Shown: one piece after another, positions 1 through 5,085 of the stretch
Layout of the letters: every line of letters begins with the position of its first letter
Position numbering within the stretch: position 1 is the first letter of the stretch
Source of the DNA: an uncultured Thiotrichaceae bacterium
GTDB lineage: Bacteria > Pseudomonadota > Gammaproteobacteria > Thiotrichales > Thiotrichaceae
Reading direction: 5' to 3'
Length of the DNA stretch: 5,085 nucleotides
Assembly: GCA_938038645.1 (NCBI GenBank)
Contig: CALHTA010000360.1
Span: 1 to 5,085 of the forward strand
The notes under the pieces: generated by a model
The model's database searches: none
The model's input: only the letters and a program-made list of their open reading frames with translations
What the model was told of the DNA's origin: nothing
Position numbers and translations under genes: made by a program

Positions 1-777
1 TTTTATACCGGTACTTTTGTTCACCCTTGGTTGGACATTCCTCCAACGGGGCATTTGGTTACCATGCGCTTCCATGAGTTTTATCGCTTTCAAGGCGATA
101 AAATTGTTGAGATCCAAGCGATTTGGGATATTCCTGAACTAATGATGCAAGCCAATGCTTGGCCGATGGCACCGAGCTTAGGGCGAGAATGGTGTATTCC
201 TGGACCAGCTACTCAAGACGGTCTAGTTTCAGGGCCTTATGAGCTGAGAAGAAGCCAAGAAACCTGCAAGCATATCGTTGATATGTTAAATGCTATGATC
301 AAACATCCGTCACAAGGCGGGCCTGAGGTGATGGAGTTGGAACGCTTTTGGCATCCCCGTATGAATTGGTATGGGCCTGCCGGTATCGGTACAGGGCGTG
401 GCATTGCCGGTTTCAGGCACTGGCATCAAATCCCATTTTTGGCAGCAATGCCAGACCGTGGTGCACGTGATGCGGATGTGAGTTTTCATTTCTTTGCTGA
501 TGGTGATTATGCGGCGGTTACCGGTTGGCCAGATATGTCACAAACGCTGAGTCATGCTGGGTGGTTGGGCATTGGGCCAGTGGATAAGCACATTACCATG
601 TGTAGCTTAGATTTTTGGCGGGTTGAAGAGGGGAAAATTCGTGAAAACTGGGTGCTAGTGGATTTGTTGGATGTTTATCATCAAATTGGCATCGACGTTT
701 TTGCACGAATGCGCGAGTTTAACAAAGCGCACAACTGGCAAGCTTATATGAACATAAACACAGATCAATCATTATGA
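1..777 (+). CDS. Two-domain SnoaL/NTF2-like protein, 3' part (5' end outside window)
   Basis: The reading frame is open from base 1, so the gene starts upstream; 258 residues are visible before the TGA at 775-777. An in-frame TTG at 31 is not a credible start because coding-like sequence (FYTGTFVHPWL) precedes it. Visible residues 1 to about 60 look like the C-terminal half of one SnoaL/NTF2 cone: a strand with MRFHEFYRF, then GDKIVEIQAIWDIPELMMQ, the usual 'GKI.E.W...D...L..Q' ending. A linker with IPGP (about residues 66-69) leads to a second domain (about 85-245) with FWHPRMNWYGPAG, FFADGDYAAVTGW and EGKIRENWVLVDLLDVYHQIG. Family members act as polyketide cyclases, isomerases, dehydratases or hydrolases on small molecules; the reaction here is not predictable. 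The protein is probably soluble, as no membrane segment is seen. It shares architecture and the IPGP linker with the protein at 1622-2596. Its stop overlaps the next start (ATGA), so translational coupling with the SDR is likely. The fold call is fairly sure, the function unknown. Confidence 0.8.
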   Translation, partial: FYTGTFVHPWLDIPPTGHLVTMRFHEFYRFQGDKIVEIQAIWDIPELMMQANAWPMAPSLGREWCIPGPATQDGLVSGPYELRRSQETCKHIVDMLNAMIKHPSQGGPEVMELERFWHPRMNWYGPAGIGTGRGIAGFRHWHQIPFLAAMPDRGARDADVSFHFFADGDYAAVTGWPDMSQTLSHAGWLGIGPVDKHITMCSLDFWRVEEGKIRENWVLVDLLDVYHQIGIDVFARMREFNKAHNWQAYMNINTDQSL

Positions 778-1538
778 AATTACCCTCTACTCCTTCGTTT
801 CGACTAGATAACCGGCGTGCATTAGTGGCGGGTGCATCGTCAGGAATTGGCTTGGGCTGTGCCGTTGCACTTGCTGAAGCCGGTGCTGAAGTGACGTTGG
901 CTGCGCGACGAATCGAGCCCTTAGAGGAGGCAGTTGCTGCCTTAAGAGCAGCAGGGCACAAAGCACAAGCGATGGTTCTGGATATTACTGATGTCGATGC
1001 GGTAAAAGCGCAGCTTAGTGCCAGCGAGCCTTTTGATGTGATGGTGAATAGTGCAGGGTTGGCACGACATACTCCTGCATTAGCCACTGAACCTGATGAT
1101 TATGATGCGGTTATGAATGTGAACGTGCGCGCGGCTTATTTTTTAAGTGTCGCAGCAGCTCACGGAATGAAGCAAGCAGGTAAGGGCGGGAGTATTATTA
1201 ATATCTCTAGCCAGATGGCGCATGTTGGAGGGATTGATCGTGCGGTCTATGCTGCTAGCAAGCACGCGGTTGAGGGCATGACAAAATCGATGGCGATTGA
1301 ATGGGGTGAGCATGAGATTCGGATCAATACCATTTGTCCGACTTTTATCAAGACTCCACTGACAGAGCAAACATTTTCGAACCCAGAACGTGTAGCATGG
1401 ATTAAATCTAAACTTAAATTGCCAAGGATCGGTGAAGTTGAAGATATTATGGGTGCAGTTGTGTTCTTAGCATCAGATGCATCGGCATTAATCACAGGAA
1501 GTTCATTGCTAATCGATGGTGGTTGGACTGCTGATTAA
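774..1538 (+). CDS. Short-chain dehydrogenase/reductase (classical SDR)
   Basis: A complete 254-residue protein of typical classical SDR length. Motifs seen: the cofactor-binding GASSGIG at residues 20-26, a basic ARR at 44-46 after the second strand, D70 near the adenine pocket, NSAG at 92-95, the catalytic tetrad N117, S146, Y159 and K163 (YAASK), and the C-terminal GSSLLIDGG before the end. Absence of an acidic residue and presence of arginines at the end of strand 2 favour NADP(H) over NAD(H), by family rule. It should be a cytoplasmic, probably tetrameric oxidoreductase acting on a hydroxyl/carbonyl pair. The overall style resembles gluconate 5-dehydrogenase or 3-oxoacyl-ACP reductase-like SDRs, but the substrate cannot be read from sequence. 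The ATG at 774 overlaps the previous TGA by four bases and has no purine-rich ribosome binding site upstream, so it is probably translated by coupling. Being inside a catabolic-looking cluster argues against a housekeeping fatty-acid role. Confidence 0.93.
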   Translation: MKLPSTPSFRLDNRRALVAGASSGIGLGCAVALAEAGAEVTLAARRIEPLEEAVAALRAAGHKAQAMVLDITDVDAVKAQLSASEPFDVMVNSAGLARHTPALATEPDDYDAVMNVNVRAAYFLSVAAAHGMKQAGKGGSIINISSQMAHVGGIDRAVYAASKHAVEGMTKSMAIEWGEHEIRINTICPTFIKTPLTEQTFSNPERVAWIKSKLKLPRIGEVEDIMGAVVFLASDASALITGSSLLIDGGWTAD

Positions 1539-1621
1539 TGTCTAGTAATGTGTTAAAAAAGAACATAACAGCAAGGCAAAATAACAGCGTCACACGATAA
1601 TTCAAGAGAGAGAAATCAACA
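1539..1621. other. 83-base intergenic gap splitting the cluster into two blocks
   Basis: This is the only non-coding stretch above about 25 bases in the window. It is A-rich. It holds a small inverted pair TGTTA (1551-1555) and TAACA (1566-1570) with a 10-base spacer, and a further TAACA at 1582-1586. A GATAAT hexamer at 1596-1601 resembles a -10 box, but the region 17 bases upstream (AAGGCA) is not a -35 match. No G+C-rich hairpin followed by a T-run is seen, so no intrinsic terminator. It may simply be a spacer inside one transcript, or it may carry a weak internal promoter for the second block; the sequence alone does not decide. Confidence 0.4.
1605..1613 (+). promoter_or_regulatory. Weak ribosome binding site for the second SnoaL-like gene
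   Basis: The purine run AGAGAGAGA lies eight bases before the ATG at 1622. It pairs only partly with the anti-Shine-Dalgarno sequence. It supports the ATG at 1622, although the in-frame ATG at 1628 (Met3) is nearly as plausible. Confidence 0.45.
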
Positions 1622-2596
1622 ATGGCAATGCAAGGCTTCAACGAGCGTTGGAAAGACTTCCCTGACTATATTCTAGGGATCACAAAAGAGATTTGGGAAG
1701 ATCGAGGTATTGGGACACTTCATCATTACTACACACCGGATCTTATTGTGCGTTCGCCGGCTTCCGTTGTTTCAGGTAATAAAAATGTCATCGCTGCAAC
1801 GATGGCGACACTAGCAGAATTCCCAGACCGTACCTTGCTTGGTGAGGACGTTATTTGGTCGGGCACTCCAGAAGAAGGAATGCTGTCTTCGCATCGAATA
1901 GTTTCAACAGCAACTCATGCCGCTGATGGACTTTACGGTAAAGCAAGTGGCAAAAAGCTCACCTACCGGATTATTGCTGATTGTCATGCAATCAATGATC
2001 AGATTAATGATGAATGGTTGATACGAGATCAAGGTGCCATCGTTAAGCAGCTGGGCTGGGAAGGAAAAGCTTTTGCCGCGAATCAAATAGAAAGTGAGGG
2101 CGGTGCAGACAACTGCATCAAGCCATTTACCCCAGCGATTGATATTCCTGGGCCTTATATGGGCAGCGGTAATGACAATGAATGGGGTGAGAAATACGCG
2201 GATATCCTGCATCGCATTATGCATGCAGAAATGTCGGCCATACCCAGCGAATATGATCGTGCTTGTCAGCTTGAATACCCCGGCGGCTTCACAGGCCACT
2301 CTTGGGGTGATGCGGATCAATTCTGGATGAGTCTTCGCTCGGCTTTCCCTAATGCCACTTTCAATGTTCATCATCAAATTGGTCGAGATGACCCAATGCT
2401 GTCTCCACGCTCGGCTATACGTTGGTCGATTCATGGTCGTCACGAAGGCTGGGGAGCATTTGGTGCACCGACACAAGCTTATGTGTATGTGATGGGAATT
2501 TCACATGCTGAGTTTGGCCCAGATGGATTACGTCGTGAATATGTTTTGTTTGATGAAACAGCGATCTGGAAACAAATCCTGTTGCACACAGGATAA
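1622..2596 (+). CDS. Two-domain SnoaL/NTF2-like protein
   Basis: A complete 324-residue protein, about twice the length of a single SnoaL domain. Domain 1 (about residues 12-150) opens with a helix ending WEDRGIGTLHHYYTPDLIVRSP (residues 25-46), the usual start of a SnoaL/NTF2 cone, and closes with INDEWLIRDQGAIVKQLGW, the characteristic 'EWL.RD...I..QLG' ending. A linker with IPGP follows. Domain 2 (about 190-320) has FTGHSWGDADQFWMSLRSAFPNA, then IRWSIHGRHEGWGAFG and a closing LRREYVLFDETAIWKQIL. The family includes ester cyclases, ketosteroid-isomerase-like enzymes and dehydratases; no catalytic assignment can be made. No signal peptide or membrane segment is apparent, so it is probably cytoplasmic. 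It ends six bases before the bicupin start, whose ribosome binding site overlaps this gene's end. It is probably a distant paralogue or functional partner of the protein encoded at the left edge. The family call is good, the function unknown. Confidence 0.87.
   Translation: MAMQGFNERWKDFPDYILGITKEIWEDRGIGTLHHYYTPDLIVRSPASVVSGNKNVIAATMATLAEFPDRTLLGEDVIWSGTPEEGMLSSHRIVSTATHAADGLYGKASGKKLTYRIIADCHAINDQINDEWLIRDQGAIVKQLGWEGKAFAANQIESEGGADNCIKPFTPAIDIPGPYMGSGNDNEWGEKYADILHRIMHAEMSAIPSEYDRACQLEYPGGFTGHSWGDADQFWMSLRSAFPNATFNVHHQIGRDDPMLSPRSAIRWSIHGRHEGWGAFGAPTQAYVYVMGISHAEFGPDGLRREYVLFDETAIWKQILLHTG
2590..2593 (+). promoter_or_regulatory. Ribosome binding site for the bicupin gene
   Basis: AGGA lies nine bases before the ATG at 2603, inside the last codons of the preceding gene. 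It supports 2603 rather than the in-frame ATG at 2618 as the start and suggests coupled translation within one transcript. Confidence 0.6.
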
Positions 2597-2602
2597 TTCG
2601 CC

Positions 2603-3565
2603 ATGACCCCTGATCAAATGGAAGACAGAATCGTTCGATTCGAGGACTTAGTCCCGTGTCGTACGGCATTTATTGACGCTCATACCCCCGGGAGTGATCA
2701 AAAAGAAAACTTTACTATTATTGGTGGCGGCGTATCAGAAAGCCCCGATCAGTATGTACACATTGAAGAAACGCCAGGCTTTAACATTGGTGCGGCTGGA
2801 CAGCCACCGGGCTGTGTTAATAGCTTACATACTCATCACACGGCGGAGGCCTTTTTTGTACTCAAAGGTCGCTGGCGCTTTTTCTGGGGACGATACGGCA
2901 AAAGTGGTGAAGTGGTTCTGGAAGAAGGTGACTTTATAAACCTTCCCACACAGATATTTCGCGGCTTTGAAAATATCGGAACTGACTACGGCATGATCAT
3001 GGCGATGTTAGGCGGTGATGATGCAGGTGGTGGGGTGGTTTGGGCGCCCGAAGTTTTGGAGGCTGCGATCCATCATGGATTGGTGCTTGGGGAGGATAAC
3101 AAGCTCTATGATTCCAAGTGGGGAGAGAAACTTCCTGCAGGCATGAAACCGATGCAACCGATTAGCCAAGCTGAAATTGATGAGCTAATTGATCCTAGCA
3201 GTAGCGAATTAGTGACGCGATGTGTTGCTCGTTATTGGGATTTGATGGCTTTTTCTGATGATAGCCCTGCGGATGTGCTAAGTGCCGACGGCCTTATCAA
3301 AGATAAACCGGGCTTTAAGGTCGACTTCATTAAGGGCGGCTCAATTTCAGATGAGTTGTACAGCTCTGAGCGACATGAAATTTTAATGGTGATGCGCGGT
3401 CACTGGCGATTGGCTTGGGATGATGGCGCGAAAATATTAGCACCCGGTGATGTATGTGCTGTTCCGCCTGGATTAAAACACAGTTTGAAGCCCGCCATGA
3501 GCGGTGAAGCCAGTATGTATCGGGTTACCAATACAGATGACCCTGCTGGACCCACACACTGGTAA
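2603..3565 (+). CDS. Bicupin (two cupin domains)
   Basis: A complete 320-residue protein with two cupin barrels. Cupin 1 (about residues 55-140) has motif 1 with G70, H76, H78 and E82 followed by G89, and motif 2 with G109, D110, P115 and N124. The usual motif-2 histidine is R120. Cupin 2 (about 235-312) has motif 2 intact (G282, D283, P288, G290, H293) and a glutamate at E259, but Y253 and S255 stand where the HxH pair should be. Both halves carry a related strand after the glutamate (GRWRFFWG at 89-96, GHWRLAWDDG at 266-275), so an internal duplication is likely. Bicupins include dioxygenases, isomerases, lyases and decarboxylases that usually bind Fe, Mn or another divalent metal. Domain 1 is the likelier metal site, with an incomplete ligand set. 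Probably cytoplasmic. It lies between a SnoaL-like and a MetE-like gene with short gaps, consistent with a shared catabolic pathway. Substrate unknown. Confidence 0.87.
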   Translation: MTPDQMEDRIVRFEDLVPCRTAFIDAHTPGSDQKENFTIIGGGVSESPDQYVHIEETPGFNIGAAGQPPGCVNSLHTHHTAEAFFVLKGRWRFFWGRYGKSGEVVLEEGDFINLPTQIFRGFENIGTDYGMIMAMLGGDDAGGGVVWAPEVLEAAIHHGLVLGEDNKLYDSKWGEKLPAGMKPMQPISQAEIDELIDPSSSELVTRCVARYWDLMAFSDDSPADVLSADGLIKDKPGFKVDFIKGGSISDELYSSERHEILMVMRGHWRLAWDDGAKILAPGDVCAVPPGLKHSLKPAMSGEASMYRVTNTDDPAGPTHW

Positions 3566-3580
3566 TTTTAAGAATATTTT

Positions 3581-3586
3581 AGGAGA
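3581..3586 (+). promoter_or_regulatory. Strong ribosome binding site fixing the start of the MetE-like gene
   Basis: AGGAGA ends four bases before the ATG at 3591 and is the best Shine-Dalgarno match in the window. It decides in favour of 3591 over the in-frame upstream ATG at 3504, which would overlap the bicupin gene by 62 bases. The protein from 3591 begins MSKILTTHVGSLPR, the normal N-terminus of the family. Confidence 0.85.
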
Positions 3587-3590
3587 GACT

Positions 3591-4724
3591 ATGAGCAAGA
3601 TATTAACGACCCATGTCGGTTCGCTACCTCGGACGCAGGAAGTGGTTGATTTCATTTTTGCCAGAGAAAATGGGCAAGAATATAGCCAGCAAAGCTTTGA
3701 TGAGTGCATGACAGCTGCCTGTGCTGAAACGGTTGCAAAGCAAGCAGCGTCGGGCGTTGATATCGTGTCTGATGGTGAGACTTCAAAGATTTCGTACGCA
3801 ACTTATGTGAAAGACCGCTATACCGGTTTTAGTGGCGACTCTGATCGTAACGCACCGGGTGATTTGAAATTATTTCCAGGCTTTCTGAAGCGTCTTTCTG
3901 ATGATGGTGGAACGCCACAATATGCTCGCCCTAAATGCACTAGCGAGATTACTTCTAAAGGGGATGCTGATTTACAGGCTGACATTGCGAACCTAAAAGC
4001 GGGAATGGCAGCAAACGGCAGAAGTCGTGGCTTTATGAATGCGGCATCACCTGGCGTTATTTCTCTTTTCCTCCAAAATGACTTCTACCCGACTCGCGAG
4101 AAATACCTTGAAGCCTTAGCAGAAGTGATGAAAACGGAATATGAAACCATCGTAGCTTCTGGTTTAGATTTGCAGTTGGACTGTCCTGATCTCGCGTTAT
4201 CTCGTCATATGTTATTTGAGCATTTAAGTGATGATGAGTTTATCAAAGTCGCGGATATGCACGTGGAAGCACTTAATTATGCACTCACAAATGTTCCTGC
4301 GGAAAAAGTTAGAATTCACATCTGTTGGGGTAATTACGAAGGCCCGCATGTGTGTGATATTGGCATGGATAAAGTGTTCAAAACGCTAATGAACACCAAA
4401 CCTAGCCAACTACTGTTTGAAACTTCTAACCCACGTCATGCACACGAGTGGACCGTGTTTAGAGACCGTAAGGCTGAAATTCCTGATAATAAAATCTTAA
4501 TCCCGGGCGTACTAGATACAACCACGAACTTTGTTGAGCACCCTGAGCTAGTGGCTGAGCGCATCCGCCGCTTTGTCAATATTGTTGGGGCTGATCGCGT
4601 GATAGCAGGAACGGACTGCGGCTTTGGAACCTTTGCAGGCTTCGGAACGATTGATCCTGACATCGCTTACGCAAAACTAGCTTCTCTTTCAGAAGGCGCA
4701 AAAATGGCTTCTGACAATGGATGA
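3591..4724 (+). CDS. Cobalamin-independent methionine synthase II-like zinc methyl/alkyl transferase
   Basis: 377 residues, a single barrel equivalent to the C-terminal half of MetE (full MetE is about twice as long). Seen: HVGSLPR at 8-14, SDGE at 60-63 (E63 matches the substrate-amino-binding glutamate region), LDCPDLA at 196-202 where true MetE has DEPAL, HICWGN at 243-248, E277 in LLFETSNPRHAHEW, and GTDCGFGTF at 340-348. H243, C245, E277 and C343 form a plausible complete zinc-thiolate site. In this superfamily the zinc activates a thiol (homocysteine, or coenzyme M in epoxyalkane:CoM transferase) for alkylation. Lack of the N-terminal domain and the altered DEPAL motif argue against folate-dependent methionine synthesis as the main job. 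In this cluster it more likely transfers a methyl or alkyl group of a catabolic substrate, or forms a thiol adduct. It is cytoplasmic. Its last eight bases overlap the next gene. The family is very secure, the acceptor and donor unknown. Confidence 0.92.
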   Translation: MSKILTTHVGSLPRTQEVVDFIFARENGQEYSQQSFDECMTAACAETVAKQAASGVDIVSDGETSKISYATYVKDRYTGFSGDSDRNAPGDLKLFPGFLKRLSDDGGTPQYARPKCTSEITSKGDADLQADIANLKAGMAANGRSRGFMNAASPGVISLFLQNDFYPTREKYLEALAEVMKTEYETIVASGLDLQLDCPDLALSRHMLFEHLSDDEFIKVADMHVEALNYALTNVPAEKVRIHICWGNYEGPHVCDIGMDKVFKTLMNTKPSQLLFETSNPRHAHEWTVFRDRKAEIPDNKILIPGVLDTTTNFVEHPELVAERIRRFVNIVGADRVIAGTDCGFGTFAGFGTIDPDIAYAKLASLSEGAKMASDNG

Positions 4725-5085
4725 GTCTCAAATTGATGAAGGTTTGTTAGCGCTTCTTCGCAAAGTTGATACGCCGACTGTTTGCAATGCTATTGAAGTC
4801 GCTCAAGGCAAGCGTGGTTTTAATAACTACACGCACAAAACCATGCTGTCATCTGCACCAGAAGACCCTGCAGTGGTTGGTTTTGCTCGTACCGCTAAAA
4901 TTGCGGGTAAAGAGCCACCAACCATATCGCCTGAAGAGATCAAAAAACGTCGCATGGATTACTTCCGTTCGATGAGTTCTGGGCCTCGGCCTGGCATTGC
5001 GGTCGTTGAAGATGTTGATTACCCAGAATGTGTCAGTGCTTGGTGGGGTGAAGTCCACACTACTGTTCACAAAGGCTTGGGTTTG
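4717..5085 (+). CDS. RraA/HMG aldolase-family protein, 5' part (3' end outside window)
   Basis: The frame starting ATGGATGAGTCT is open for 123 codons to the window edge; it has no stop here, so the gene continues to the right. The start overlaps the preceding gene by eight bases, with no good ribosome binding site (AGAAGG at 4691-4696 is too far), so translational coupling is likely. Family signs: VDTPTVCNAIE at residues 17-27, the usual RraA opening; a mid segment with KKRRMDYF; then GPRPGIAVVEDVD and WWGEVHTTVHKGLG from residue 109, the approach to the active-site loop. The diagnostic DG..RD motif would lie just beyond the edge. The family includes 4-hydroxy-4-methyl-2-oxoglutarate/4-carboxy-4-hydroxy-2-oxoadipate aldolases and oxaloacetate decarboxylases (divalent-metal dependent), the non-catalytic RNase E inhibitor RraA, and sugar-acid dehydratase-like members. 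The longer N-terminal half and the catabolic neighbours favour an enzyme over the RNase regulator. Without the C-terminal half, activity is unproven. Confidence 0.85.
   Translation, partial: MDESQIDEGLLALLRKVDTPTVCNAIEVAQGKRGFNNYTHKTMLSSAPEDPAVVGFARTAKIAGKEPPTISPEEIKKRRMDYFRSMSSGPRPGIAVVEDVDYPECVSAWWGEVHTTVHKGLGL

Noticed and set aside
31..777. Complete gene starting at the TTG at 31
   Set aside because: The frame is open to base 1 and the residues before the TTG continue the SnoaL domain, so the gene is truncated by the window edge rather than starting here.
719..1087. A 122-codon minus-strand frame opposite the SDR gene
   Set aside because: Its alanine/serine-rich product is the reverse reading of the SDR nucleotide-binding region, and it has no family features.
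1539..1570. Intrinsic terminator after the SDR gene
   Set aside because: The only inverted pair has five A/T-rich base pairs and no following T-run on the plus strand.
1573..1601. A sigma-70 promoter using GATAAT at 1596-1601
   Set aside because: The matching -35 position (AAGGCA) is poor and there is no extended -10 TG, so it is mentioned only as a possibility in the gap description.
1904..2476. A 190-codon open frame on the minus strand
   Set aside because: It lies wholly inside the well-supported SnoaL-like gene in antisense; its translation has no recognisable domain and it has no convincing start context.
3504..3590. N-terminal extension of the MetE-like protein from an upstream ATG
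   Set aside because: The extra 29 residues are another frame of the bicupin 3' end and its spacer. The strong AGGAGA and the canonical N-terminus both point to 3591.
4766..4975. A 69-codon plus-strand frame near the right edge
   Set aside because: It is an out-of-frame reading of the RraA-like gene, whose own frame from 4717 is open to the edge and gives clear family motifs.

Overview
The window is one continuous block of plus-strand genes. It looks like the middle of a catabolic operon, since both end genes run off the edges. Composition is fairly balanced (by eye a little under 50% G+C). Together with the protein style (two-domain SnoaL/NTF2-like proteins, bicupin, MetE-II-like and RraA-like proteins side by side) this suggests a heterotrophic proteobacterium, perhaps a marine gammaproteobacterium. 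That assignment is inference with low confidence, because no rRNA, tRNA or marker gene is present.

Layout: (1) 1-777, the 3' part of a two-domain SnoaL/NTF2-like protein, open at the left edge. (2) 774-1538, a classical short-chain dehydrogenase/reductase overlapping gene 1 by ATGA. (3) 1539-1621, an 83-base gap that is the only real non-coding stretch. (4) 1622-2596, a second, complete two-domain SnoaL/NTF2-like protein. (5) 2603-3565, a bicupin. (6) 3591-4724, a single-module zinc methyltransferase of the cobalamin-independent methionine synthase (MetE C-terminal) superfamily. (7) 4717-5085, the 5' part of an RraA/HMG-aldolase-type protein that overlaps gene 6 by 8 bases and is open at the right edge. 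Spacing is tight throughout, so co-transcription is likely. No RNA gene, mobile element, CRISPR array, transporter or regulator is visible.

How they may work together (inference): an SDR oxidises or reduces a carbonyl/alcohol. Two SnoaL-fold proteins and a cupin could carry out isomerase, hydratase, lyase or hydrolase-type steps on a small acid or ring compound. The MetE-like enzyme could move a methyl or alkyl group to or from a thiol. The RraA-like enzyme could perform a final retro-aldol or decarboxylation yielding pyruvate-type central metabolites. I do not recognise this gene order as any named pathway, so the substrate is unknown. The most unusual molecular detail is the bicupin, whose two halves have lost complementary parts of the metal-binding motifs.
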